From IMG/VR virus record IMGVR_UViG_3300047157_000028, positions 1 to 31,993 of that record: 31,993 bases of DNA; one strand, given 5' to 3'. The notes beneath the pieces are model-generated. The model was not told the DNA's origin. It did no database searches and saw nothing but the letters and a program-made list of their open reading frames with translations. Shown piece by piece: positions 6,980-14,355 of the stretch (positions are counted from its first letter, which is position 1; every line of letters starts with the position of its first letter). Both the position numbers and the translations under genes were made by a program. Source of the stretch: a virus.

Positions 6980-8885
6980 CTACCTACCTACCGATTATCA
7001 GGCGTTCATCCACACAAGTCGATATGCTCGATGGATTGAGGATGAAGGACGTAGGGAAACTTGGACTGAGACAGTAGATCGCTACATGGCGAATGTGGTC
7101 GGAGATAAAGTCAAGAGAGAGGTCCATAGAGAGATAGAGGAAGCCATCCTTAACCTCGATATTATGCCATCCATGAGATCTATGATGACTGCAGGTCCTG
7201 CACTGGAAAGAGATCATCTCGCAGGATACAACTGCTCTTACACGCCAATCAACCATTATAGATGCTTCGATGAGGTACTATACATTCTGTTGAACGGAAC
7301 TGGTGTCGGCTACAGCGTCGAAAGTCAGTTCGTCAATAAACTCCAAGGTGTTCCAAGTTCTCTTTATGAGTCAGACCTAAATAACATCATCACCGTCCTA
7401 GATTCCAAAGAAGGATGGGCTGATGCTTATAGGCAACTGATCGAGGAACTGTATCTAGGCAGAATACCAAAGTTTAACATCTCTCAAGTTCGCCCTGCAG
7501 GAGCCCGACTAAAGACATTCGGTGGACGTGCGTCTGGACCACAGCCACTTGTGGATCTGTTTGATCATACGATCACGACGTTCCAAGGTGCAGTCGGGAG
7601 AAACCTAACGCCTCTTGAGGTCCATAGCATCATGACTAAGATTGGTGATGTAGTTGTGGTCGGCGGTGTGCGAAGGTCAGCCATGATCAGCCTCTCGGAC
7701 CTCAGTGACACTGAAATGCGTGAAGCCAAGAGTGGCGAGTGGTGGAAAGACAGCCCTCACTTCGCTTTAGCCAATAACTCTGTAGCCTACTCTGAGAAGC
7801 CAAGCCACGAGGCATTCACAGAGGAATGGAATGCTTTAGTTGCATCAGGATCTGGTGAACGTGGTATCTTTAATCGCAAGGCAGTCCAAGATCGGTGTTT
7901 AGCCGATGGTAAGCGAGATCCAGAGGCTCTCTATGGCACCAATCCATGCAGCGAAATCACCCTTTTACCACACCAACTGTGCAATCTAACAGAGGTTTGC
8001 ATTCGCCAGACTGACACAATGGACTCGATCTGCCGCAAAATTAGACTCGCCAGTATCTTAGGAACCATCCAAGCAACCTTCACCTACTTCCCCTACCTCC
8101 GTCCAATCTGGAAAGAGACGACAGAGAAGGAGGCACTACTAGGCGTATCGATGACTGGGATCATGGACAACACCCTGACCAACGGCAAGCAACCGAACCT
8201 AAAGTCTCGACTACAGATGCTACGAAAGATTGCTGTGGATACAAATGCGTTCTATGCCAATCAGTTGGGTATCAAAAAGTCGGCTGCAGTCACGGCGGTC
8301 AAGCCAAGTGGAACGGTTTCACAACTGTGTCAGACGGCTTCTGGGATTCACGCTCGATACAATGACTTTTACATTCGTACAGTGCGAGGAGACAATAAAG
8401 ATCCACTGACGCAGTTCATGATTGACCAAGGTATACCTAGTGAGCCATGTGTTATGAAACCTGATCAAACGACTGTCTTTAGTTTTCCAATAAAGAGTCC
8501 GGTCGGATCTATAACTCGGCATGATATGACAGCCATCGACCAGTTAAATATGTGGCTTATGTACCAGAGGCATTATACTTGCCATAAGCCGTCAGTTACC
8601 GTCGATGTCGGAGAAGATGAATGGGAAGAGGTAGGTGCATTTGTCTACAAGTACTTTGACGAGATGTCTGGTGTCTCTTTCTTGCCAAAGTTCGAGCATA
8701 CATACCAACAGGCTCCTTATCAGGACTGCACAGAGATGGAGTATGAGGCGGCCAAGCGAAAGATGCCTAGTCGCATCGACTGGGGCAAACTTACAGAATA
8801 CGAGAAAGAGGACAACACTAAAGGCAGCCAGACAATGGCTTGCGTTGGTGGCGTCTGTGAACTCGTAGACATTGAGGCAGCGTAA
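6972..8885 (+). CDS. Class II (adenosylcobalamin-dependent) ribonucleotide reductase
   Basis: The product has 637 residues; the monomeric Lactobacillus enzyme is about 739. It converts ribonucleoside triphosphates to deoxy forms for phage DNA synthesis using host-supplied B12. Motifs seen: Cys88 in GYNCSY (first redox cysteine); NPCSE with Cys326 as thiyl radical site and Glu328; Cys337 eleven residues later (second redox cysteine, the same spacing as Cys408/Cys419); VGGVRRSAMISL; and a C-terminal C-x4-C pair (Cys624, Cys629) that re-reduces the active site. No small radical subunit gene follows, consistent with class II. The gene is full length, coupled to the DUF3310 gene, and followed by a terminator. 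Confidence 0.92.
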   Translation: MNNYLPTDYQAFIHTSRYARWIEDEGRRETWTETVDRYMANVVGDKVKREVHREIEEAILNLDIMPSMRSMMTAGPALERDHLAGYNCSYTPINHYRCFDEVLYILLNGTGVGYSVESQFVNKLQGVPSSLYESDLNNIITVLDSKEGWADAYRQLIEELYLGRIPKFNISQVRPAGARLKTFGGRASGPQPLVDLFDHTITTFQGAVGRNLTPLEVHSIMTKIGDVVVVGGVRRSAMISLSDLSDTEMREAKSGEWWKDSPHFALANNSVAYSEKPSHEAFTEEWNALVASGSGERGIFNRKAVQDRCLADGKRDPEALYGTNPCSEITLLPHQLCNLTEVCIRQTDTMDSICRKIRLASILGTIQATFTYFPYLRPIWKETTEKEALLGVSMTGIMDNTLTNGKQPNLKSRLQMLRKIAVDTNAFYANQLGIKKSAAVTAVKPSGTVSQLCQTASGIHARYNDFYIRTVRGDNKDPLTQFMIDQGIPSEPCVMKPDQTTVFSFPIKSPVGSITRHDMTAIDQLNMWLMYQRHYTCHKPSVTVDVGEDEWEEVGAFVYKYFDEMSGVSFLPKFEHTYQQAPYQDCTEMEYEAAKRKMPSRIDWGKLTEYEKEDNTKGSQTMACVGGVCELVDIEAA

Positions 8886-8887
8886 AG

Positions 8888-8929
8888 AAATCCCAATAAG
8901 ACCTTTGTAAAAACAGCGGTTTGGGATTT
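8888..8929 (+). repeat. Inverted repeat after ribonucleotide reductase
   Basis: AAATCCCAA (8888-8896) is repeated inverted as TTGGGATTT (8921-8929) across a 24-nt spacer. The pair starts 3 bp after the reductase stop codon. In RNA it would form a 9-bp stem just before the terminator at 8940. It could protect the 3' end or mark a processing or protein-binding site; no function is shown. Confidence 0.55.
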
Positions 8930-8939
8930 ACCAAAAAAC

Positions 8940-8961
8940 AAGAGGCCCTTCGGGGCCTTTT
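8940..8961 (+). terminator. UUCG-tetraloop terminator
   Basis: AGGCCC-TTCG-GGGCCT forms a very stable tetraloop hairpin, extended by AAG/TTT pairs and ending in a short T run. It ends the main replication transcript. The same 22 bases occur on the minus strand at 22291-22312. Confidence 0.85.
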
Positions 8962-8984
8962 AGTACAACAGGAAAATAAAATTA

Positions 8985-9224
8985 ATGTTTACGGTAGAAA
9001 CCGAAGGTAATCATAAGAAGATTGTCGCTCTGGATACCAATGGTGAACAAGAAGACATAGAGGTTTACATTGATCGAGGTGGTCGTGTGGTTATTAGGCA
9101 GTGGACCGAAGATCTACAGGAGTATCAAGTAATATTCTTATCAGCCAACCAGTTCTGGTCATTAATCTCTATTACCGAGTTAGAAGGCAAAGAGGGATTA
9201 TTTAGCATAGAGACTGACGTATAA
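8985..9224 (+). CDS. Orphan small protein at the end of the replication block
   Basis: The product has 79 residues, translated from ATG 8985 with an AGGA site about 11 nt upstream. It lies after the terminator at 8940-8961. The sequence predicts mostly beta strands (MFTVETEG, KIVALDTNG, IEVYIDRGGRVVIRQW, YQVIFLSANQFWSLISI) and is acidic, with no Cys and no membrane segment. I do not recognise the family. It is the last rightward gene before the convergence point. The good ribosome site and ordinary composition suggest a real gene. Confidence 0.6.
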   Translation: MFTVETEGNHKKIVALDTNGEQEDIEVYIDRGGRVVIRQWTEDLQEYQVIFLSANQFWSLISITELEGKEGLFSIETDV

Positions 9225-9230
9225 ACGGTG

Positions 9231-9300
9231 GAGGGAAAGGCTGTTCAGATTAACCGATCACACTCGTTCCCCCCTGATACCGAAGTATCGCATGACGGTT
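9231..9300. other. Structured gap between the converging gene blocks
   Basis: The 245 bp between 9225 and 9469 hold no convincing gene. GGAGGGAA (9231-9238) can pair with TTCCCCCC (9267-9274), better on the minus strand, where a G-U pair replaces a mismatch. GATAC-CGAA-GTATC (9276-9289) gives a UUCG tetraloop on the minus strand. AACCG (9252-9256) pairs with CGGTT (9296-9300) around it. None carries a U run, so these are not simple terminators. I found no tRNA fold. Confidence 0.4.
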
Positions 9301-9378
9301 TATTATAACATTGCAGACATTGCAAACATTTGAGACTTAATAAGTGGGCATAAAGCCATAACAATATTATATGGTTAC

Positions 9379-9421
9379 AAAAAACACTGATCAAAGGACT
9401 TTTGTACCTGAGACCAGTGTT
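9379..9421 (-). terminator. Terminator of the leftward late/lysis transcript
   Basis: Read on the minus strand, AACACTG (9421-9415) pairs with CAGTGTT (9389-9383) across a loop of about 25 nt and runs into six T residues. It lies about 50 bp past the endolysin stop codon, where the late transcript should end. The long loop keeps the call moderate. Confidence 0.6.
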
Positions 9422-9469
9422 AAAAGTTGGAAAGATATACGATCACCTTACCTTTCGTTGCTAACAGAT

Positions 9470-9985
9470 CTATCTGACCATGAGTTGGGCAGCGATCTGT
9501 GTTTTTTTGACTCTATTCCGGAAGCCGTTCTCGAAGTGCTTCCATGCCTCAATACGCTTGTAGAAATCTAGGCGGTTCTCAGAGAACTTCTTTATGAAAT
9601 CTGTTTGATCCATAGCGTTGATGGCGGCAACTGTTTTTGGTCCTATTAGGCCATCAACAACCACATTTCCGACTGTCTGTTGGGCTATCTTAACACTACG
9701 TCTCGGGCCCGAATGAACGGCAAGATCGAAAAGTAAAAGGTCGCAGCCGTCACTAAGGCTGTCCCCTCGAACTTTATCCCAGTATCTATCTTTGTAGATG
9801 GGGGACACGTCCTCTACTGTGAGGCTCTTTATCTCTTCTTTAGTGACTTCTCGTCCTACCCAGTTCTCATAGGTCTTCTTGGTAACACCCATGTTAGTAG
9901 CGCCACCGTTATCGCGTGGGTCATCAACATAGCCACCTTCTGATTTAAGTATTTGTGCTAGACACTCAATCCAATTATCTTTCAT
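9470..9985 (-). CDS. Endolysin, GH108 N-acetylmuramidase
   Basis: The product has 171 residues. It cuts the peptidoglycan glycan strand to release progeny. The GH108 signature is near the N-terminus: LKSEGGYVDDPRDNGGATNMGVT, with Glu16 of EGG as the expected catalytic acid. The C-terminal part (LIGPKTVAAINA...) matches the peptidoglycan-binding segment that follows in this family. The frame is open to 10189, but that extension runs antiphase through the holin gene. ATG 9985 overlaps the holin stop (ATGA) and gives the usual family start. No signal peptide is visible, so it needs the holin for export. It is the last gene of the leftward block. Confidence 0.9.
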   Translation of the reverse strand: MKDNWIECLAQILKSEGGYVDDPRDNGGATNMGVTKKTYENWVGREVTKEEIKSLTVEDVSPIYKDRYWDKVRGDSLSDGCDLLLFDLAVHSGPRRSVKIAQQTVGNVVVDGLIGPKTVAAINAMDQTDFIKKFSENRLDFYKRIEAWKHFENGFRNRVKKTQIAAQLMVR

Positions 9986-10383
9986 TTTGCGACACCCTTT
10001 ATCTTCTCGAAACTCCTGAGACCTGCCATCCCTAAAAGGGCGAACACCATCTCGAACAATGCTTCCTCTGGGAAAGTCGGCAGCGCCATGGTAGATCCCG
10101 AGATCGCTACCGCCCACTGCAAAAGTGGTTGCATACAGAAAAAGTAACAGACACCGACACCTGCCGACCAACCGATAAACGGTCGCCATCCGGCAACCCA
10201 GATAGATCTGTGTCCGGCTTCAACTTTGTTAGTCTCTGCTTGTAGTCTGTTGATCTCGTTGGCTGCAGTTACCAGTTCCATTTCGATCTTTTGTTTCGTT
10301 AGTTCAGCGGCTGCTCTGTCTGGAACCATCTTATCGACAATACCCAAGACATTCGGCAAGACTGACGTCAATGCTGCTATCAT
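9982..10383 (-). CDS. Holin, 3-TM gene-transfer-release type
   Basis: The product has 133 residues. It is likely to permeabilise the inner membrane and free the endolysin. The layout matches the family named holin of 3 TMs for gene-transfer release: an N-terminal amphipathic part (MIAALTSVLPNVLGIVDKMV), a charged helix, then WRPFIGWSAGVGVCYFF as the first clear membrane segment, a second around QPLLQWAVAIS, and a third in FEMVFALLGMAGL followed by a basic tail. The stop overlaps the endolysin ATG. A tail-anchored protein and a coiled-coil membrane protein lie just upstream, forming a lysis cassette. Confidence 0.85.
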   Translation of the reverse strand: MIAALTSVLPNVLGIVDKMVPDRAAAELTKQKIEMELVTAANEINRLQAETNKVEAGHRSIWVAGWRPFIGWSAGVGVCYFFCMQPLLQWAVAISGSTMALPTFPEEALFEMVFALLGMAGLRSFEKIKGVAK

Positions 10384-10393
10384 ATGCTTTCCT

Positions 10394-10882
10394 TTATTGT
10401 ATGGCGAAGAAGTAGAAAGCGACTCCGGCTCCTGTGATTCCGGCTAGGACAATCATTGCAATCGTAATCGCCTCAATCATCTCTTGTCTTTCTCTCTCCG
10501 CACGAAGACGCTCTTCTTTTCGCTTGCGTCTTGCTTCTGCTTGGTAGTTCATCCAATCCTCTTTTAGACCTGCGCGACCTTGGTAGATCATCACTTGGAT
10601 TAGATCTTCTTCAGTCTCTTTGATTTTCTCTAGCGCAAGAAACTCTTCCAGATCTTGCGCCTGAGTTTGTTTTAACTGAGCCATGAACCCAGTTCTTTTT
10701 TTGTGTACCTTCTCCTCAAGTGCCTGTTTGCTTGCAACAATGGTCCCGATCTGTGAAGCACAGTCGGCTAAAGTTCTTCCGTTTTGGAGGAAACTTTTGA
10801 CGGTCATAAAGGCAGCGTTACAAGCGGCCAATTCCGCTAACATTTTACTAGTTATTTTCCTTTGTAGCCATCCTGTGAACAT
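10394..10882 (-). CDS. Coiled-coil protein with C-terminal membrane anchor
   Basis: The product has 162 residues. The N-terminal helix (AELAACNAAFMTVKSFLQNG) resembles a family found beside holins in marine phages. The middle is a long charged coiled coil (KIKETEEDLIQ to RLRAERERQEMIEA). The last 24 residues (AITIAMIVLAGITGAGVAFYFF) form one membrane segment. The topology is tail-anchored, opposite to a classical Rz inner-membrane spanin, so I do not call it a spanin. It lies in the lysis cassette and overlaps its upstream neighbour by 35 nt. A later start at 10843, giving 149 residues, is possible because the spacing before 10882 is tight. Confidence 0.65.
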   Translation of the reverse strand: MFTGWLQRKITSKMLAELAACNAAFMTVKSFLQNGRTLADCASQIGTIVASKQALEEKVHKKRTGFMAQLKQTQAQDLEEFLALEKIKETEEDLIQVMIYQGRAGLKEDWMNYQAEARRKRKEERLRAERERQEMIEAITIAMIVLAGITGAGVAFYFFAIQ

Positions 10883-11123
10883 CTTCCCTAATGGCTTTTA
10901 TGTTTTCATCTATCCGCGCCATCGCAATCGCTTGGGAAAAAACTATGTCTTCTAGTTTGTCCAAGCGGTTGCCTAAGTCACTTAATCTGTCGTTGTTTTT
11001 TTCGATGTCCCCATACATCATTGACACCACCCAGACGATCGCTGCGCCTTGGGTGATTAAACCGATGATGAGGGTGATTGGGACACTTTTTGATAAGTGC
11101 CAACTATCGTCAGGTGATGTCAT
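10848..11123 (-). CDS. Small membrane protein with coiled coil, spanin-like topology
   Basis: The product has 91 residues. A single membrane segment lies near the N-terminus (VPITLIIGLITQGAAIVWVVS), followed by a coiled coil (DRLSDLGNRLDKLEDIVF and onward). N-terminal anchoring with an external coiled coil is the layout of inner-membrane spanins and of some holin-associated proteins. No lipobox-bearing partner is embedded in the same reading region. A clear AAAGGACC site precedes ATG 11123. Its position between the oxygenase and the tail-anchored protein fits a role in lysis, but the sequence alone does not prove it. Confidence 0.65.
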   Translation of the reverse strand: MTSPDDSWHLSKSVPITLIIGLITQGAAIVWVVSMMYGDIEKNNDRLSDLGNRLDKLEDIVFSQAIAMARIDENIKAIREDVHRMATKENN

Positions 11124-11135
11124 TAAGTGGTCCTT

Positions 11136-11684
11136 TTATCTAAAGTTTGGCCCCTCGAACCAAGCAACTAAAGATCGCCTAGTCCCAGTTGTTATTGGAT
11201 TGACCCGATGCTGAAGGTAACTTGGAAAAACTAAAACAGTTCCTTTGGCCTTAGAAGACACAACGTCAGGGCTTTCAGTTTCTGTAAATTCGAAACTTCC
11301 ACCTTCATATTCTGATGGGTCTGATAGTTGGACCGTTACTGATAGTTTGCGGTCAAAGCCATCGGACCTACTCCAATCAATGTCGTGGTGGAGACCATAG
11401 TGACCCTTCTCATCAGCATGGTACTCAGTGTATTGGACATCGGCTTTGTTATAGATGCTAAAATGGAAAGCGTTTTGATTAGCAAGATTTACATATTCAA
11501 ATAAAGTATTTCTAACCCAATCATGTTGGCTCATCCAACTGACACGACTACTTCTGACACTTTCGTCATCGCCACCAAATGTTTCTGCTTTCTGTGTATC
11601 ACCTGCAAGCGTTACAATAGTATCTATAACATTGTCTGGTAGGTTAGCGGTCCATAGTTGCCAATTTTGTCTAGTTGCTGTCAT
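11136..11684 (-). CDS. 2OG-Fe(II) oxygenase, prolyl 4-hydroxylase-like
   Basis: The product has 182 residues, full length for a minimal catalytic domain. The family hydroxylates protein side chains, often proline, using 2-oxoglutarate, iron and oxygen. The metal triad is visible: His99-x-Asp101 (in GLHHDIDW) and His159 (in SYLQHRVNP). Arg169 in TTGTRRSLVAW is the expected 2-oxoglutarate ligand. The segment EYEGGSFEF before the distal His is typical of prolyl-hydroxylase/PKHD proteins. It lies in the same leftward operon as the Gly-Pro-Thr-rich collagen-like fibre, two genes away, which suggests the fibre as substrate. That link is inference. A good AAGGAAG site precedes the start. Confidence 0.88.
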   Translation of the reverse strand: MTATRQNWQLWTANLPDNVIDTIVTLAGDTQKAETFGGDDESVRSSRVSWMSQHDWVRNTLFEYVNLANQNAFHFSIYNKADVQYTEYHADEKGHYGLHHDIDWSRSDGFDRKLSVTVQLSDPSEYEGGSFEFTETESPDVVSSKAKGTVLVFPSYLQHRVNPITTGTRRSLVAWFEGPNFR

Positions 11685-11706
11685 TGTGCTCTTCCTTTTG
11701 ACCTAC

Positions 11707-12063
11707 TTATTCTATCGTTAGTCCTGCAGGTTGAACCGCTGATAACTCAGTAGGTGTTGTGGCTGCGTCAATTCTAGGATCTGCAGGAGCATCACGAAGA
11801 GCCTGTTTGTCTGCTGTGATCTGTACTGTACTAGCACCTGTCTCTAGCGCCTTCATAAATGCAGTATCTAATGAAGCAAAAGGCTCAATACGAGCAAGAC
11901 GTATCTTGTCACGCCAGATGTCTCTCGCCGCTTCCATATCCACAGAAATAACTTCTGTTTCTGAGTTAGCCTCCCAAGCACTGCGAAAGGTTCGTTCAGT
12001 TGGGACTGTGTAATCAGCGGCATCATATAATGTAGCGCCGATTTTAATTAGTGTTTGACTCAT
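11707..12063 (-). CDS. Tail fibre chaperone-like protein, copy B
   Basis: The product has 118 residues from ATG 12063, which overlaps the previous TGA (ATGA) and has a GGAGG site 8 nt upstream; the alternative ATG at 12078 lacks one. The N-terminal part contains the motif VPTERTFRSAW, the x-R-x-F-R-x-A-W signature of phage tail assembly chaperone-like proteins encoded after tail fibres. The middle is helical (AARDIWRDKIRLARIEPFASLDTAFMKALE). The C-terminal 30 residues are Pro/Ala/Thr-rich. It probably helps fold or trimerise the collagen-like fibre. The same motif ends the upstream neighbour. Confidence 0.7.
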   Translation of the reverse strand: MSQTLIKIGATLYDAADYTVPTERTFRSAWEANSETEVISVDMEAARDIWRDKIRLARIEPFASLDTAFMKALETGASTVQITADKQALRDAPADPRIDAATTPTELSAVQPAGLTIE

Positions 12064-12458
12064 GCTGCTATCCTCCAAGCGTTGCGAAACTGCCTATCAG
12101 AGGGAACATCCTCTGTTTTGACAATCCTGAACATTGGCCTGTTGTATTCCTGCGACCAGATGTGACGAGGAATGTCTTTCATAATTAAATACTCCAGTGC
12201 TTCCTTCTCTGACAAAGGGCCAATACGAGGTGCAGTCCATTGTGCTTCATATTTTTTTTGGTCATGCTCAAAGGTGTCGTGACGACCCTCTTTGATGGCC
12301 TGTTGCTCATCGTCCTGCAATGCCCAATATACAGATATAGGTGGGAGTTGTCCTGACTGAGCCTCTGCAAGCCAAACTTCGTCAGGAACTAATACCATTA
12401 CTGGTTGCTCTGGTTGCTTTGGGTCTTCAAATATAACACGGTAATTACTCATAATCAT
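12060..12458 (-). CDS. Tail fibre chaperone-like protein, copy A
   Basis: The product has 132 residues. ATG 12458 overlaps the fibre stop codon (ATGA); a second ATG at 12452 is also possible. The N-terminal part is beta-like ([22 protein letters not shown]), the centre is polar, and the C-terminus ends with [11 protein letters not shown], the tail assembly chaperone motif also found in the next gene. Close coupling to the fibre gene supports a fibre-folding role. I do not recognise the N-terminal domain. Confidence 0.65.
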   Translation of the reverse strand: MIMSNYRVIFEDPKQPEQPVMVLVPDEVWLAEAQSGQLPPISVYWALQDDEQQAIKEGRHDTFEHDQKKYEAQWTAPRIGPLSEKEALEYLIMKDIPRHIWSQEYNRPMFRIVKTEDVPSDRQFRNAWRIAA

Positions 12459-14350
12459 TCCACAGCACGAACTGAAACATGAGCAACATCGTAGAATGTT
12501 GCTTGAGTAGTGAGCACTCGCGTTTGATAAGTGTAAACTCCAGCCGATGGTACATCTAAGTTAACATCACCTCGTGCACCTACAGTAGTCGAATACCCTG
12601 CTACACCGCCTACTGAGTAATTTGCAGATGAAAGGCTGCTTGAAATGTTTACGCCATAGTTTCCTGTGCCATAATCTGTAAGGCTAGAAACATTGTACGA
12701 CCTTCTAATAGAAATGCTTCCATTCCCATTAAAGTTTACCCACATCTTTGCAAGGCCAGACCCTGCAGGACCAGTTGGACCTGTCGGGCCAGTTGGTCCA
12801 GTTGGTCCAGTTCCACCAGAACTTCCGGTGCTTCCAGTAGGCCCTGTGCTTCCTTGCGGACCTTGAGGTCCTGTTGGGCCAGTGCCTCCTGCCGGACCTT
12901 GGGGTCCTGTTGGGCCAGTGTTCCCAGTAGGCCCTGCCGGACCAGTGCTTCCTTGCGGACCTGCCGGACCTGCCGGACCTTGAGCGCCATCTGCGCCGTC
13001 TGCGCCGTCTGCACCTGCAGGACCTGTCGGGCCAGTAGGCCCTGTAGGACCTGTCACTGAGTTTCCTTGAGGTCCTGTTGGTCCTGTTGGACCAGTAGGA
13101 CCTGCTGCACCTGCTGCACCATCACTGCCGTCTGCACCTGCGGCACCATCACTGCCGTCTGCACCTGCCGGACCAGTCGGCCCTGCCGGACCAGTAGGGC
13201 CAGTTGGGCCTGCGGCTCCATCATTGCCATCTGCACCTGCGGCTCCTGCGGCTCCTGCCGGACCAGTCGGCCCTGCCGGACCAGTAGGCCCAAGTTGTGA
13301 AATTGCAGCCCAAGAGGATCCAGTATAGTACTTCATGTTTCCTGAAGTAGAGTTGTGGTAGAGATCCCCTGCAGTTAGAGCGTCTCCATTACCGTCCACT
13401 GATGGGTCACTCGATGCTGATCCCAAGTAAAGTGCGTTAAAGTTGTTGAGGGCAGTTTCAGCCCCAGTTTTCGCAGTCTCAGATGCTGTCTTTGCTGTCT
13501 CAGATGCTGTCTTTGCTGTCTCAGCGGCTGTTTGGGCAGTAGATGCAGACGTAGCACTTGCTGCAGCATTGGTTGCACTAGTTGCTGCATTAGTCTCACT
13601 AGTTGCTGCATTCGTTGTTGAAGTCGCTGCGTTAGTCGCTGAAGTAGCCGCTGCAGTTGCTGAAGTAGACGCTGCAGACGCACTTGTAGCCGCCGCTGTA
13701 GCCGAAGACGCACTATTTGTCTCGCTAGTAGCCGCGTTGACCTTAGAAGTATTCGCAGCCGTGGCACTTGCGGCACTATTTGTCTCGCTAGTAGCCGCAT
13801 TGGTTTCAGCAAGTTCACTAGCAGTCTTTGCAGTTTCAGAAGCAGTCTTAGATGTCTGGGCTGCAGTGGCACTTGCGGCACTATTTGTCTCGCTAGTAGC
13901 CGCGTTAGTTGCTGAAGTTGCTGCATTTGTTGCTGATGTGGCAGCATTAGTTGCCTGAGTTGTAGCCAGTGTAACCTGTGCGGCGCCGTTTGTAGTAGCC
14001 AGTCCGGCCTGAGTTGTAGCCAGTGCAACTTGGGCTTCACCGTTGGTTGTAGCCAGTCCGGCCTGAGTTGTAGCCAGTGCAACTTGCGCTGCACCATTTG
14101 TTGTGGCTAATGCCGCTTGGGTCGCTGCAGTAGTGGCACTGTTAGAAGATGCTGTGGCACTGGTAGCAGATTCAGTAGCTGATGTTGCGGCAGCGGCAGC
14201 ACTTGTAGTCGCTGAAGTTGCAGAAGCGGCTGCGTTTGTCTCTGAGGATGCTGCATTTGCTTCTGAAGCAGCGGCTTTATTGGTACTCGATTGAATCGCA
14301 TCTGTGTTTGTACTAGAGATTCCGGTCTGAGAATAGAAAGATGATGCCAT
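12455..14350 (-). CDS. Collagen-like tail fibre protein
   Basis: The product has 631 residues. Residues 20-300 are Ala/Ser/Thr/Asn-rich helical repeats (variants of ATSATNA), likely a trimeric coiled-coil shaft, with three exact-length 18-residue repeats at 81-134. Residues 301-353 form a short globular link. Residues 354-532 are Gly-x-y triplets, mostly [12 protein letters not shown] and GSD, interrupted once near 430-433 (GNSVTG); this is a collagen-like triple-helix region. The C-terminal 95 residues begin [20 protein letters not shown], a module often found at the tips of marine phage fibres and probably receptor binding. Chaperone-like and prolyl-hydroxylase-like genes follow it. The start has an AAGGAG-poor context but sits 5 bp after the adaptor gene. 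Confidence 0.92.
   Translation of the reverse strand: MASSFYSQTGISSTNTDAIQSSTNKAAASEANAASSETNAAASATSATTSAAAAATSATESATSATASSNSATTAATQAALATTNGAAQVALATTQAGLATTNGEAQVALATTQAGLATTNGAAQVTLATTQATNAATSATNAATSATNAATSETNSAASATAAQTSKTASETAKTASELAETNAATSETNSAASATAANTSKVNAATSETNSASSATAAATSASAASTSATAAATSATNAATSTTNAATSETNAATSATNAAASATSASTAQTAAETAKTASETAKTASETAKTGAETALNNFNALYLGSASSDPSVDGNGDALTAGDLYHNSTSGNMKYYTGSSWAAISQLGPTGPAGPTGPAGAAGAAGADGNDGAAGPTGPTGPAGPTGPAGADGSDGAAGADGSDGAAGAAGPTGPTGPTGPQGNSVTGPTGPTGPTGPAGADGADGADGAQGPAGPAGPQGSTGPAGPTGNTGPTGPQGPAGGTGPTGPQGPQGSTGPTGSTGSSGGTGPTGPTGPTGPTGPAGSGLAKMWVNFNGNGSISIRRSYNVSSLTDYGTGNYGVNISSSLSSANYSVGGVAGYSTTVGARGDVNLDVPSAGVYTYQTRVLTTQATFYDVAHVSVRAVE
12755..13291 (-). 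repeat. Gly-x-y triplet repeat encoding the collagen-like domain
   Basis: About 537 bp encode roughly 59 consecutive collagen triplets. At DNA level they are variants of GGNCCNACN and GGNCCNGCN units. Variation in third positions is high, so the repeat is maintained mainly at protein level. Such a region can gain or lose triplets by slippage. Confidence 0.9.
13949..14110 (-). repeat. Three tandem 54-bp repeats in the fibre shaft
   Basis: Three 18-residue units of the form LATTNGxAQVxLATTQAG follow one another at residues 81-134 of the fibre. They differ at only a few positions. They look like a recent tandem duplication that lengthens the shaft. Confidence 0.85.
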
Positions 14351-14355
14351 GGCTG

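Noticed and set aside
9371-9571. Rightward 66-codon open frame in the convergence gap
   Set aside because: Half of it is antisense to the endolysin gene, it has no ribosome site, and its start overlaps the leftward terminator at 9379-9421.
9985-10189. N-terminal extension of the endolysin
   Set aside because: The extra 68 residues run through the holin gene in another frame and do not resemble GH108 starts; ATG 9985 fits better.
12736-13300. Possible CRISPR-like or minisatellite array
   Set aside because: The short repeats are in phase with Gly-x-y codons and have no conserved repeat-spacer structure; they encode collagen triplets.
13375-14294. Long alternative-frame and antisense open frames across the fibre gene (Leu/Gln-rich and Val/Ala-rich)
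   Set aside because: They mirror the repetitive Ala/Thr codons of the fibre and have no starts with ribosome sites; composition artefact.
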